64,000 bases of DNA, taken from NCBI RefSeq assembly GCF_005796185.1, contig NZ_VAHM01000008.1:1-64000 (forward strand), written 5' to 3'. A program made the translations under genes and the position numbers. Source of the stretch: Pseudarthrobacter sp. NamB4. GTDB taxonomy: Bacteria > Actinomycetota > Actinomycetes > Actinomycetales > Micrococcaceae. Positions 51,179-60,020 of this stretch are shown piece by piece. Under the pieces are notes generated by a model that was not told where the DNA came from, did no database searches, and saw nothing but the letters and a program-made list of their open reading frames with translations. Position 1 is the first letter of the stretch, and each line of letters begins with the position of its first letter.

Positions 51179-51553
51179 TTACTCGCGGGACTTCAGGGCG
51201 TCGAACTGCTCCTGCCAGATGGCCAGTTCCCGGGCTTTGTACTGCCTGTGGGCGGGAGTCCATTTGGGCCAGATGTCGGACGAGTCGTAGGAGTCAGGCC
51301 GGACAGGAGGCGGGGGAGCTTTTGGCGGCGGCCCGGGGCGTTCCGGGACCGGAGCCTTGTGCGGCTGGGGCCGTAGCGGCGGCGGGGGTGTCTGCGCCCT
51401 GGATCTGACGGCCTGCGAGTTGTCGAGCTTGTCCGGGAGATCCAGGGACCACCAGACCGTCTTGCCCAAAGCCCAGATGGTGCCGCAGATGAGCATGACA
51501 CCAGCAAGAAATGCGATCCAGAGGAGGAGCCCGATGATGGGGAAGAGCACCAT
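51179..51553 (-). CDS. Hypothetical membrane protein with proline-rich tail (124 aa)
   Basis: Starts at an ATG with only a weak purine stretch upstream. The N-terminus holds one or two hydrophobic segments (IIGLLLWIAFLAGVMLICGTIWALG), followed by a proline-rich cytoplasmic or external linker (PPPPLRP, PPPKAPPPP) and a conserved-looking polar C-terminus (WPKWTPAHRQYKARELAIWQEQF). No family recognised. Its last 20 or so bases recur at 48240-48260 next to the ribokinase fossil, so a second copy existed. Function unknown. Confidence 0.6.
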   Translation of the reverse strand: MVLFPIIGLLLWIAFLAGVMLICGTIWALGKTVWWSLDLPDKLDNSQAVRSRAQTPPPPLRPQPHKAPVPERPGPPPKAPPPPVRPDSYDSSDIWPKWTPAHRQYKARELAIWQEQFDALKSRE

Positions 51554-51635
51554 GGCCCATTTTATCGGGCGTACCCCCGGTTAGACGAGGGTCCGCGCGC
51601 CCTCAGCCGCCGACGGCTGCCCTGCCATCTCGACC

Positions 51636-51702
51636 GCCCGGCGTGCGCTCGCATGTTTCTGCTCGAACACCTCGCCGGTGCGCTGCCGCAGTGACGCCTC
51701 CG
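51636..51702 (-). pseudogene. Short DeoR-gene fossil
   Basis: About 67 bp match the intact DeoR gene at 22741-22807 (region coding for HPEASLRQRTGEAFEQKHAIA), with a few substitutions and one insertion or deletion. No frame of use remains. It is directly before the terminator of the DUF4190 gene. Confidence 0.65.
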
Positions 51703-51714
51703 GTGCGCCGTTAC

Positions 51715-51757
51715 AAAAAGGCCCTCTGCCCGGAATCTCCGGGCAGAGGGCCTTTTT
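51715..51757 (-). terminator. 19-bp perfect hairpin terminator of the DUF4190 gene
   Basis: AAAAAGGCCCTCTGCCCGG pairs exactly with CCGGGCAGAGGGCCTTTTT around a 5-base loop. On the minus strand a T tract ends the hairpin, 9 bp after the DUF4190 stop; the symmetry lets it work in both directions. Confidence 0.92.
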
Positions 51758-51766
51758 GCAGCGTGG

Positions 51767-52045
51767 TCAGCCCTGGTAGGCGGCGGCCGTGGTGAACATA
51801 ATGATGATCAGGATGACGGCCAGTGCCATCGACACGTAACCGATGACCAGCGCGGCAATGGCCAGGCCGCGTCCGCCCTCGCCGGTTGTCTTGATCTGGT
51901 TCAGCGCGATGTGACCCAGGATGACGCCGAGCAGGCTGATGAAAAAGGACGAGATCAGCGCGATGATCGCCAGCGTGTTGGTCTTGGCCGGCATGTTGGG
52001 GTGCTGGTAGCCCTGGTACTGCGGCTGGTACTGAGGTGTGCTCAT
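51767..52045 (-). CDS. DUF4190-domain membrane protein
   Basis: A 92-residue protein with a Gln/Tyr/Pro-rich N-terminus (QYQPQYQGYQHP) and two membrane helices: NTLAIIALISSFFISLLGVILGHIAL and GLAIAALVIGYVSMALAVILIIIMF. The sequence GHIALNQIKTTGEGGRGLAIAALVIGY-type turn is the DUF4190 signature. Such proteins are common in actinobacteria, often beside septation or cell-wall genes; the role is unknown. Monocistronic with its own terminator. Confidence 0.9.
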   Translation of the reverse strand: MSTPQYQPQYQGYQHPNMPAKTNTLAIIALISSFFISLLGVILGHIALNQIKTTGEGGRGLAIAALVIGYVSMALAVILIIIMFTTAAAYQG

Positions 52046-52262
52046 AGGTGAAGCCTTTCAATCCGAATGCTGGGTCCCCCCGCCCGCACATTGCGGAACG
52101 GCAATCAAAAAGTATCAACATTCGGAACAAGAACGGCGGCTGCAGCGCCAAAAGTATTGTATTTTGTCCAAATAAGCGTGTGCCGCGCCTCCCTGGTGAT
52201 CGTTGTGTCCACACCGCGGTGGAGTCGAGCGCACTCTCCACCCCGGGGGCCGCGGGAAACGG

Positions 52263-52298
52263 CAGTGCGCCGTGCCGAATGGACGGCACGGCGCACTG
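52263..52298 (-). terminator. 15-bp perfect hairpin terminator of the AGCS symporter
   Basis: CAGTGCGCCGTGCCG (52263-52277) pairs with CGGCACGGCGCACTG (52284-52298) around AATGGA. It lies 25 bp past the symporter stop on the minus strand. Confidence 0.8.
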
Positions 52299-52322
52299 GA
52301 ACCGGTGCAGGAGGCTCGGCTG

Positions 52323-53864
52323 CTAGACGCGAGCAGACTCCTTCTCGAGGTCCGCCTTCTTGTAGGACTCCCAGAAGGTGGCACCTGCGATCCCGAGAGG
52401 CTGCGGGTCGAAGACGGGGTCGAGGCCGAGCTTCTGCTGCCGCTCAAAATCCTTCAGCGCCTTGAAAGCGGGCTTCTGCAGGATCAGGATGCCCACGATG
52501 TTCAGCCAGGCCATCAGCCCGACGCCGATATCGCCCATCACCCATGCATCGGCGGCGGTGTTCACGCAACCGTAAGCAGCGGCGACGAGGATGGCCACCT
52601 GAAGGGCGATGGTGGTGGCGCGGCCGAGGCTGGTGCGGAGGCCGGGAATCATCTTGGCCGACGAGTTGCCCAGGAGGAAGCGAAGATTGGTCTCGGCCAT
52701 GTAGTAGTAGGCGATGACCGTGGTCAGGCAGAAGAAGACCAGCGTGACAGCGATAAAGGCGGCGCCGACGCCGGGGAAAACGGAGTCGAATCCGGCCTGC
52801 ACATACTGCGGCCCGACGACGGCCGAGGCGGACAGCAGACCGCCTTCGGCGAGGATTGCACCGTCTTCGCTGCCGCCGGAGAAGACGCGGTAGGCGCCGG
52901 TGGAGAGGATCAGGAAGCCGGTGGCCGAGCACACGAACAGCGTGTCGATGTAAACCGCGAAGGCCTGGACGAGGCCTTGCTTGGCCGGGTGTGAAACTTC
53001 GGCGGCGGCCGCGGCGTGGGGGCCGGTTCCCTGGCCGGCCTCGTTCGAGTACACGCCGCGCTTGACCCCCCACATCACGGCAAGGCCGATGATGGCGCCG
53101 AGGGCGGAATCCATGCCGAAGGCGCTGCGGAACACCAGCGAGAGGATCACCGGTAGCTGGGCGGCGTTAATGACGACGACGATCAGGGCGAGGATGATGT
53201 AGCCGGCGGCCATAAACGGCACGACGAACGCCGCGACGCTGGCGATGCGCTTCACGCCGCCCATGACCACAAGTGCCAGGAGGATGACCGAGCCGACGGC
53301 AACAATCCAGGGCTCGATGGTCCATGCGCCGCTGATCGCGGTGGCCATGGAATTGGTTTGGACACCCGGCATGAGAACGCCGCAGGCAAGGACGGTCACG
53401 GCCGCGAAGACGTAGCCGTAGACCTTGAAGAAGCCGGCGCCCCTGGTATGGGCGAAGGCGCGGGAGAAGTAGTAGGCCGGGCCGCCGCGGTACTCGCCGG
53501 TCAGCGGGTCGCGGGTCTTGTAGATCTGGCCGAGGGTTGACTCGATGAAGGACGTGGACGCGCCCAGGAAGGCGACGGCCCACATCCAGAACAGGGCGCC
53601 CGGACCGCCGAAGGCGATTGCAGTGGCGACGCCGGCGACGTTGCCGGTGCCGACGCGGCCGGACAGGGACATGGCCAGAGCCTGGAATGACGAGACGCCG
53701 GAGGCGGACTTTTCGCCCTGGACTAATTGATCGAGCATTCCCTTGACGTGCCGCACCTGCAGGAAGCGGGTGCGGACGGAGAAATAGACGCCGGTTGCGA
53801 GGCAGAGATAGACAAGCCAGTCGCTCCAGATCACGTCATTGATGGCTGACAAGACATCGCTCAT
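52323..53864 (-). CDS. Alanine/sodium symporter (AGCS family)
   Basis: A 513-residue sodium-coupled amino-acid carrier, probably for alanine or glycine. The ATG at 53864 gives MSDVLSAINDVIWSDWLVYLCLATGVYFSVRT-type first helices, and a GGAGG lies 13 bases upstream; the longer frame to 53951 is not needed. AGCS motifs: ALAMSLSGRVGTGNVAGVATAIAFGGPGALFWMW, FIESTLGQIYKTRDPLTGEYRGGPAYY, GVYSNEAGQGTGPHAAA and AFAVYIDTLFVCSATGFLIL. Length and helix count are normal. It stands alone between convergent terminator and the protease gene. Confidence 0.93.
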   Translation of the reverse strand: MSDVLSAINDVIWSDWLVYLCLATGVYFSVRTRFLQVRHVKGMLDQLVQGEKSASGVSSFQALAMSLSGRVGTGNVAGVATAIAFGGPGALFWMWAVAFLGASTSFIESTLGQIYKTRDPLTGEYRGGPAYYFSRAFAHTRGAGFFKVYGYVFAAVTVLACGVLMPGVQTNSMATAISGAWTIEPWIVAVGSVILLALVVMGGVKRIASVAAFVVPFMAAGYIILALIVVVINAAQLPVILSLVFRSAFGMDSALGAIIGLAVMWGVKRGVYSNEAGQGTGPHAAAAAEVSHPAKQGLVQAFAVYIDTLFVCSATGFLILSTGAYRVFSGGSEDGAILAEGGLLSASAVVGPQYVQAGFDSVFPGVGAAFIAVTLVFFCLTTVIAYYYMAETNLRFLLGNSSAKMIPGLRTSLGRATTIALQVAILVAAAYGCVNTAADAWVMGDIGVGLMAWLNIVGILILQKPAFKALKDFERQQKLGLDPVFDPQPLGIAGATFWESYKKADLEKESARV

Positions 53865-54126
53865 AAGTGTGGGTTCCCTCCATAAAGAGCGTTGTGGGTG
53901 ATGCGATCGGGTGCTGCACACGGCGGGTGGACACTGTGGCGCGCAGCACACAAAACTTGTGAAGTTCTCACACGCGACCGGCAGCAGTCCATTTGGGGCC
54001 TTTCCGCTGGTGGCCGGTGGGCGCGTCGTCCTGTCCGGGGACGCGGACGGCTCCAGAACGAACCCCTAACGCTGCCAAAAAGTATGTGCCCATTTCCCCT
54101 ATCCAGCCGCTGTTTGTTGGAGCAAT

Positions 54127-55404
54127 ATGACCCCCATGAGAAAGATCTTCCTGGCTGGTTTCGCAGCGGCAATGATGGCGTTCAGCACAGTCAATACGGC
54201 AGACGTGAGCAGCGCGGCACATGACCCGTCCCATCTCCCCGGAAGCATCCTGGTTAAGTTCCGCGATAACGGCGCGGCAGCCCAGGTCCTGCCGCAGCAC
54301 GGACTCAGCCAGGGAGCAAGCATGGGCAGCACGGGCACCCAGCAGATCAAAGTTCCGGCCGGTAAAGAACATCAGTTCATTGAGGCGTTGAGCCGGAACC
54401 CCGCAGTTGAATACGCTGAGCCGGACCAGGTGGTTACGGCCACCACGCATGACAAGTTCTTTCCCCGGCAGTACGCCCTGCAGAACGAGGGACAGTCGTT
54501 TACCAATACGGCCAACACCGTCACTGTTCCCGCGGGCACCAAGGATGCTGATGTGGACGCCGTCGAAGCATGGGGCGTCACCACCGGCAACGGCATCAGG
54601 GTTGCGATCATCGATTCAGGCGTGGCAATCAACCACGAGGACATTTCCGCCAAGGTGGTGGCACGGGAGAACTTCAGTGACACGGCCATCCGTCCCGATC
54701 ATCCCGAGGATTACGACCAGTACGGTCATGGCACCCATGTGGCCGGGATCGTTGCCGCCGAGCATGATGCCGAGGGTGTGGCTGGTGTCTGCCCGGGCTG
54801 CACCATCCTTGACGCCAAGGTGCTCAATGACAGGGGAATCGCCTCCAGCTCGGCCATCGTCAAGGCCATTGAGTGGGCAGTGGACAATGACGCCAAGGTC
54901 ATCAACATGAGTTTGGGGCAGCGCGTTTCCTCCCGGACCCTCGAAGCGGCGGTGGACAATGCGTGGAAGAAGGGCGTGGTGATCGTGGCCGCAGCCGGCA
55001 ACGCCGGCACTGAGGCGCCCATGTACCCGGCGGCCTATAAGAAGGTCATTGCGGTGGCCGCAACTGACAACAACGATGCAAAGGCGCATTTCTCCACCTA
55101 CGGTGAATGGGTGGATGTGGCCGCTCCCGGTGTGGATGTCTACTCGACCTTCCCCAACCATGAGTTTGTTATAGGCACCCAGAACAACCGGTCCAAGGGC
55201 TATGACATCGCCAGCGGCACATCGATGGCCTCACCGGTGGTCGCCGCCGTTGCCGCGCTCACGTGGAGCACGTCTGCCGGGACCTCGAACACCTCCGTTC
55301 GGGCAAAAATCGAATCATCCGCGGACAAGATAAAAGGCACTGGCACTTTCTGGGACGAGGGCCGCGTGAACGCGTGCGAGGCCGTGGGCTGCCGGCAGCA
55401 CTAG
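54127..55404 (+). CDS. Secreted subtilisin-like serine protease (S8), paralogue 2
   Basis: 425 residues from the ATG at 54127, which lies 4 bases after GGAG; a second ATG at 54136 is also in frame. Signal peptide (RKIFLAGFAAAMMAFS, cut near residue 30), I9-like propeptide (to about 105), and the protease domain with Asp163 (IIDSGVA), His201 (GHGTHVAGIVAA), Asn292 (AAGNAG) and Ser366 (SGTSMASPVVAA). CPGC is retained from paralogue 1. The two share most of the chain, including the NPAVEYAEPD and CxxVGC end features, and came from a duplication older than that of the GntR pair. Extracellular protease with a nutritional role by inference. Confidence 0.92.
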   Translation: MTPMRKIFLAGFAAAMMAFSTVNTADVSSAAHDPSHLPGSILVKFRDNGAAAQVLPQHGLSQGASMGSTGTQQIKVPAGKEHQFIEALSRNPAVEYAEPDQVVTATTHDKFFPRQYALQNEGQSFTNTANTVTVPAGTKDADVDAVEAWGVTTGNGIRVAIIDSGVAINHEDISAKVVARENFSDTAIRPDHPEDYDQYGHGTHVAGIVAAEHDAEGVAGVCPGCTILDAKVLNDRGIASSSAIVKAIEWAVDNDAKVINMSLGQRVSSRTLEAAVDNAWKKGVVIVAAAGNAGTEAPMYPAAYKKVIAVAATDNNDAKAHFSTYGEWVDVAAPGVDVYSTFPNHEFVIGTQNNRSKGYDIASGTSMASPVVAAVAALTWSTSAGTSNTSVRAKIESSADKIKGTGTFWDEGRVNACEAVGCRQH

Positions 55405-55479
55405 GCGCCGCCTCCGCCGGGCAAGCGCCTGCCGGGCAGGTGATTGCCATCACTGGCCCTCTTACGCGAGGGTGTGACG

Positions 55480-57104
55480 GTGGCCTACACACCGGCACAG
55501 AGGTTCACCACCCGCCCCACCCTGCAGGGCACGTTCGGCATGACCGCTTCCACCCACTGGCTCGCCACCGCCTCGGCGCAGGCGGTGCTGGAGCGGGGCG
55601 GGAACGCCTTCGACGCCGTCGTCGCCGGTGCCTTTGTCCTGCATGTCGTCGAGCCGCACCTGAACGGGCCGGGCGGGCGACATGACTGGCGTTTTCGTCA
55701 CGGCCGGACAGCCCTCGGAGCCCGTGGTGCTGATGGGGCAGGGCCCTGCCCCGGCCGGGGCAAGCCGGGAGCATTACCTGGCCGAAGGGCTGGAACTGGT
55801 GCCCGGAGCCGGTGCGCTCGCCGCCGCCGTCCCTGCCGCCGTCGACGCCTGGCTGCTCCTGCTGCGGGACCACGGAACGTGGGAGTTGGCGGATGTACTT
55901 TCCTTTGCCGTCGGATACGCCCGCCATGGACACCCTGTCCTGGAGCGCGTGGGCAGCACCATCGCTTCCGTAGCGGCCTGTTCAAAGAGCATTGGCCGAT
56001 GTCGGCCGCCCTCTGGATGCCCGACGGTAAAGTTCCGGCAGGCGGAGACATCGTGACGAACCAGGGGTACGCCGACGTCCTCCATCGGCTGGTCGCCGCG
56101 GGAGATTCAGCTGCAGGGGAAGCAGGCACACGCGAAGCGCGGATTGACGCGGCACGGCGTGAGTGGCGTGAGGGTTCCGTGGCCAAGGCAGCTGTCGCGT
56201 TCCTCGCGGAACCGCACCGCCATTCTTCAGGAACCGATCATGCAGGCGTCATGACGGAAGTTGACTTCACCGGTTTCTCGGCCGGCTATGAGCCCGCTGC
56301 CACCTTGGAGTTCCGCGGCCACACCATCGCCAAGACGGGTCCCTGGGGCCAGGGGCCCGCGCTGCTCCAGACGCTCGCCATCCTGGACGGGTTCGACGAC
56401 GAGTACCTGGACCCGTCCACCGCGCTCGGCGCACACACCATTTTGGAGGCGCAGAAGCTCGCCATCGCCGACCGCGAGGCATATTACGGCGATGCCTCTG
56501 TGCCCCTGGATTACCTGCTCAGCCCGGAGTATGGGGCCGAGCGCCGGCAGCTGATCGGCGAGCTTGCCTCGCACGCGTTCCGGCCTGGCAAGGTCCCGGC
56601 CACGAGCCCTTCGTGCCGCCGCAGCGCACGGAGTACGTCCCGCCGTCAACCGCCGGGAGCGGTGACGGTGCCTTTGCCGGCGTGGGTGAGCCGACGGTCA
56701 GGCCCACCGGGGTGACCCGCGGGGACACCTGCCCTATTGACGTGGTGGACCGGTGGGGAAACATGGTCTCGGCGACTCCTTCCGGGGGCTGGCTGCAGTC
56801 ATCCCCGGCCATCCCCGAGCTGGGATTGTGCCTGGGCTCGAGGCTGCAGATGACCTGGCTGGAGGAGGGCGCCCCGTCCACGCTGACCCCGGGCAGGCGG
56901 CCGCGCACCACCCTGACACCCACACTGGTGCTGAAGGACGGGCAGGCGGTGGCCGCCCTCGGATCCCCCGGAGGGGACCAGCAGGACCAGTGGCAGCTGC
57001 TGTACCTGCTCCGGTGCGTGACCCGGGAACGGGCGTACTGGAGGCGGCCGCCAACCCGAGGGTCAGGCAGGGCTGCGCGGCAGGACGGTAACCGGCGGGA
57101 CTGA
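55480..57104 (+). pseudogene. Frameshifted gamma-glutamyltransferase-like gene
   Basis: Successive frames give a gamma-glutamyltransferase: THWLATASAQAVLERGGNAFDAVV and HLNGPGG, then after a shift near 55675 VLMGQGPAPAGASREHYL and PAAVDAWLLLLRDHG, then after a shift near 55970 GHTIAKTGPWGQGPALLQTLAILDGFDDEYL and AIADREAYYGD, then after a shift near 56605 RGDTCPIDVVDRWGNMVSATPSGGWLQSSP. The catalytic-Thr region reads GDTC rather than GDTTH. The end after GSPGGDQQDQWQLLYLL breaks off early. Three frame changes make this non-functional unless the sequence has errors. Confidence 0.82.
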
Positions 57105-57120
57105 ATTATCCGGTTAACGA

Positions 57121-57165
57121 GCGATGGGCCCGGCCGCAGCAGAAGCTGAAAGCCGGGCCCATCGC
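57121..57165. terminator. 14-bp perfect hairpin terminator of the DUF4383 gene
   Basis: GCGATGGGCCCGGC (57121-57134) pairs with GCCGGGCCCATCGC (57152-57165). It lies 39 bp past the DUF4383 stop on the minus strand and just after the broken gamma-glutamyltransferase on the plus strand. Confidence 0.75.
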
Positions 57166-57203
57166 CTTGTTCCGATCAAGCGCTTTTTTGAACGGGGAAA
57201 GCC

Positions 57204-57653
57204 TTACGCGCGTGCCTTGTGGCCCCGCGTGAGGACCAGTGCCAGGGCGACCATTCCGACGCCCAGCAGCAGGTGCAGGATGTTGTCGTAGCCGTTTAGC
57301 GGCACGAAGTTGCCGGCGGAATCCTGGGGGATGACCAGGCCGTAAACGAACAGGACCAGGTAGATGATCCCGCCGTAGAGGAGGAACGAGCGGGCGCCGC
57401 CTGCTGTCTTGGCGAGGGCGATGCCGGCCACGCCGAAGAGCAGGTGGACAATGTTGTGCAGCGCCGAGACCTGGAACAGGCCCAGGAGCATTGCCTCAGA
57501 GTGGTGGCCGGCGAAGTGCAGCTGGTCGAAGTTGCCGGTGATCCCCGGAATGAAGCCCAGGATGCCGACCAGCAGGAACACTGCGCCCACCGCCAGGGAC
57601 GCCTTTTGAACGTTGGTGCGGGTGGCCATTCCGGTACTGGTGTGTGTTGCCAT
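57204..57653 (-). CDS. DUF4383 membrane protein
   Basis: 149 residues with four membrane helices: ASLAVGAVFLLVGILGFIPG, HNIVHLLFGVAGIALAKT, FLLYGGIIYLVLFVYGLVIP and NILHLLLGVGMVALALVL. The paired HNIVHLLFGV and DNILHLLLGV motifs, with histidines at equivalent places in helices 2 and 4, define DUF4383, an actinobacterial family of unknown function that may be general-stress related. Starts at an ATG followed by a Thr-rich lead. Monocistronic. Confidence 0.92.
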   Translation of the reverse strand: MATHTSTGMATRTNVQKASLAVGAVFLLVGILGFIPGITGNFDQLHFAGHHSEAMLLGLFQVSALHNIVHLLFGVAGIALAKTAGGARSFLLYGGIIYLVLFVYGLVIPQDSAGNFVPLNGYDNILHLLLGVGMVALALVLTRGHKARA

Positions 57654-57775
57654 GGTGATCTCCTGAATGCGGTATGTGTTTTATGAATCAGCGTTTTACC
57701 TGCCAACCCAAAGGGTTATGACAGCGATTCGGCCCTTACTGCATTCCGGATGGGTGTATTTGTAAAAGTTTTTTA

Positions 57776-58042
57776 TCAGGAGCCTCCACTGCACGCACGC
57801 GATGCCCTCAGGCGTCTTCGCGTTCCGGGTTTTCCAGCCGGAAGAACGTCCTGGCCGCCCCCATCGTCGTGGGATCGGGCACTGGCAACCTCCCTTACCA
57901 ACTCCTCCTTGCGCATGCCCGAAGCCCCGGCGATCTTTTCCTCCCTGGCCTCCTGGCGGAGCTCGTCCACTTTCATCTTGCGCAGCTCCGTTTCACTCAC
58001 GTCAGGGGTATCCGGTGTCTGGTTGCCGGGCTTGTCAGTCAT
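57776..58042 (-). CDS. Rho_N-domain-like small protein
   Basis: An 88-residue acidic-to-basic protein. Two ATGs are in frame (58048 and 58042); the GAAAGGAGGA site is too close to the first and well placed for the second. The core SETELRKMKVDELRQEAREEKIAGASGMRKEELVREVA is the SAP/Rho N-terminal type helix-extended-loop-helix. The C-terminal 30 residues are low in complexity. Such proteins may bind nucleic acid; relatives are common and uncharacterised in Arthrobacter relatives. Confidence 0.72.
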   Translation of the reverse strand: MTDKPGNQTPDTPDVSETELRKMKVDELRQEAREEKIAGASGMRKEELVREVASARSHDDGGGQDVLPAGKPGTRRRLRASRACSGGS

Positions 58043-58229
58043 CGCCATTCCTCCTTTCGCGGGTTCAGGGGAAATAATAAGGCTGCTTACTTTTCTAGCC
58101 CCTTGCCAATTACGCCGTCAAGCGTTCCCGCCGGCCCGCCCCGCTGCTGAGCGGCGAGGTGCCCGGGCAGATTCCGGCGTTTGGGCCACGGCGCCAGCAC
58201 GAATCAGCCGCAAGACTTGCCTGTGGTAA

Positions 58230-58404
58230 ATGTCGCCTCGAATCTCCTGTAGTGTGGAACCCGTTGTTGTGTTTATGCAGTTGGTAGTTCAGGCAGTACG
58301 CGCGGTCGAAAGTCCGCGTTCTTCTGAAGTAGCGGTTTGAACATCTCACGCCGGAGGGCCCGAAAGTCGGAACTTTCCCTCCACCTTCACGAAGGACAAA
58401 AATA
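58230..58404 (+). promoter_or_regulatory. Long leader of the cold-shock gene
   Basis: No gene lies between 58049 and 58404. The 150 or so bases before the cold-shock ATG hold GTTGTTGTGTTTATG and GGTAGTTCAGGC stretches and end in CACGAAGGAC, the ribosome-binding region. Long structured leaders are typical of cspA-type genes and are involved in cold control; the transcription start is not determined here. Confidence 0.4.
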
Positions 58405-58608
58405 ATGGCTACTGGTACCGTCAAATGGTTTAACGCTGAAAAGGGCTTCGGCTTCATTTCCCCCGATGACTCTTCACAGGACGTTTTCGCGCACTACTCC
58501 GCGATCAACTCCAACGGCTTCCGCTCCCTCGAAGAGAACCAGAAGGTTTCCTTCGACACCGAGCAGGGCCCCAAGGGTCCCCAGGCCACCAACATCCAGG
58601 CTCTCTAA
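58405..58608 (+). CDS. cspA: Cold-shock protein (CspA family)
   Basis: A 67-residue OB-fold RNA chaperone. RNP1 is KGFGFI and RNP2 is [17 protein letters not shown] at the start and [10 protein letters not shown] at the end are diagnostic. GAAGGAC precedes the ATG. Rich in highly expressed codons. It ends in a strong hairpin terminator. Confidence 0.97.
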   Translation: MATGTVKWFNAEKGFGFISPDDSSQDVFAHYSAINSNGFRSLEENQKVSFDTEQGPKGPQATNIQAL

Positions 58609-58647
58609 TTCCTTAGAGAATCCGGGGCCCATGGGTTTCGAATTTTG

Positions 58648-58688
58648 AGCAGGGCCGGTCAGTTCAGCTGACCGGCCCTGCTTTTTCT
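58648..58688 (+). terminator. Rho-independent terminator of the cold-shock gene
   Basis: AGCAGGGCCGGTCAG (58648-58662) pairs exactly with CTGACCGGCCCTGCT (58668-58682), followed by TTTTTCTT. Confidence 0.93.
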
Positions 58689-58809
58689 TAACCCGCGCGT
58701 GCTGCCCCCGGACGGTGGTCTGATCCTGCCGTCCTGCTGCCGGTCATGGAATGAGGGAAGCTCGCGGGAGGGGCCTGAAGCGGCGGAATCTCGGGGGAGA
58801 GCGTCGGCT

Positions 58810-59039
58810 CTATTGTCCTTTTGGGCCCGGGGGCCCCGGATTTGATGCCGGCTGCGAACATCCGTTGTTGCCGCAAAGCCTGACCTCGCTCACGGCCGCA
58901 ACGTTCCCTTCGAGGTTCACCGTAAGGGTGCTGGCGTAGCCGATGGCGGGACAGGCATCTCCGTAACGCAGCCCGGGACCGGCACTGCCCCGCCGGCGAA
59001 CGCAACAAACAAACCTAGGATCCCCCAACCCGCTTTCAT
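58810..59039 (-). pseudogene. Frameshifted small secreted protein gene
   Basis: An ATG at 59039 starts MKAGWGILGLFVAFAGGAVP, a signal-like leader. After a frame change near 58980, another frame reads DACPAIGYASTLTVNLEGN, then AVSEVRLCGNNGCSQP, a pattern of small actinobacterial secreted or lipoproteins with paired Cys. The stop is at 58810. A sequencing error would also explain this. Nothing else is seen in 58689-59095. Confidence 0.4.
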
Positions 59040-59095
59040 GCGGCCAGTCCAGGTGTCCGGGAAGGTTGACCGGATCAGCCGGGAGGAATCTTCGG

Positions 59096-59830
59096 TTAGT
59101 AGAGCCCCATCGCATTCCGAACCTCATCCAAAATGTGGTGCATTGCCCGTTCGGCCACCACGGTATCGCCGCGCGCCACCGCAGCTGCCACGTCCTCGTG
59201 CGCCTGAAGCGCCTCGTTTCTGGGCTTGAACGGCATCAGCCCCTGTTTGGTCCGGCTGGTCAGGACCTCGGCAACCATGTCCTCCAAGGCGCGGAACATC
59301 TCATTGCCGCAGCTCCGAAGCAGCAGCTGATGGAACTCGATGTCGGCTGCAAGAAACGCCTGGAGATCCCCGGCCTCGCCCAAGCGGCGCAACTCCGCCC
59401 CAAGGGCAACCAGCTGCGAGCGTTCGGAGGCACTTGCGCGCCGGGCGGCGCCGGCTGCGGCAATGGGTTCGACGGCGATGCGCAGCTCGGTCAGGCTGCT
59501 GTACTGCTCGGCGCGGCGCTCAGAGGCAAGCCTCCAGCGGACAAGCTTGGGGTCGTAGACATTCCAAAGGGACGGTTGCTGCACCACGATACCAACCCGG
59601 CGCCGTGAATAGACCAGGTTCATGGACTCCAAAACCTTCATAGTGTCCCGCGCTACCGTCCGTGAAATCCCGTACTCCTGCTGCAGCCCCTCGAGGGTTA
59701 GCCGGCTGCCCGGGGCAAGGCTCCCGGAAGCAATGGCCACGCCCACCGCCTCGAGAACGCGCTCATGCATGGCGGGGGAGGCCCCGCCGTCGTGCGTGTC
59801 ATCCGCACCCTCTGCTGTCGCCGTCGACAT
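59096..59830 (-). CDS. GntR/FadR-family (FCD) gluconate regulator
   Basis: 244 residues from the ATG at 59830: winged helix (MHERVLEAVGVAIASGSLAPG, LEGLQQEYGISRTVARDTMKVLESMN, RRRVGIVVQ) and FCD domain with likely metal ligands in AADIEFHQLLLRS, LQAHEDVAAAV and RAMHHILDEV. The frame continues upstream to 60259 against the kinase gene but has no reason to start there. It is divergent from gntK-gntP, and a palindrome AAGGTGATACCTT lies between; it probably represses the kinase and permease in the absence of gluconate. Confidence 0.92.
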   Translation of the reverse strand: MSTATAEGADDTHDGGASPAMHERVLEAVGVAIASGSLAPGSRLTLEGLQQEYGISRTVARDTMKVLESMNLVYSRRRVGIVVQQPSLWNVYDPKLVRWRLASERRAEQYSSLTELRIAVEPIAAAGAARRASASERSQLVALGAELRRLGEAGDLQAFLAADIEFHQLLLRSCGNEMFRALEDMVAEVLTSRTKQGLMPFKPRNEALQAHEDVAAAVARGDTVVAERAMHHILDEVRNAMGLY

Positions 59831-59929
59831 CCTGCCCGCCTCTCCTGCGCCCCAGCGCCCATCCAGAATACCGGGGAAACGGCCAAAGGTATGACTTATG
59901 ACACGAATAGGTAGTATCAAATCCAACAA

Positions 59930-59942
59930 AAGGTGATACCTT
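59930..59942. promoter_or_regulatory. Gluconate-regulon operator candidate AAGGTGATACCTT
   Basis: A 13-bp palindrome (AAGGT-GAT-ACCTT) in the divergent gntR / gntK region. Upstream, TAGTATCA (about 59912-59919) is a partial relative, so two half-sites may be used. Binding by the adjacent FCD-type regulator is inferred. Confidence 0.55.
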
Positions 59943-60020
59943 ATCGCGTAGCCCACTTCATGATGGGCCACGCAGTGCGCTTCTTCGAAAGCCAAAGACG
60001 TCTTCTCCGGAGGTATGAAC

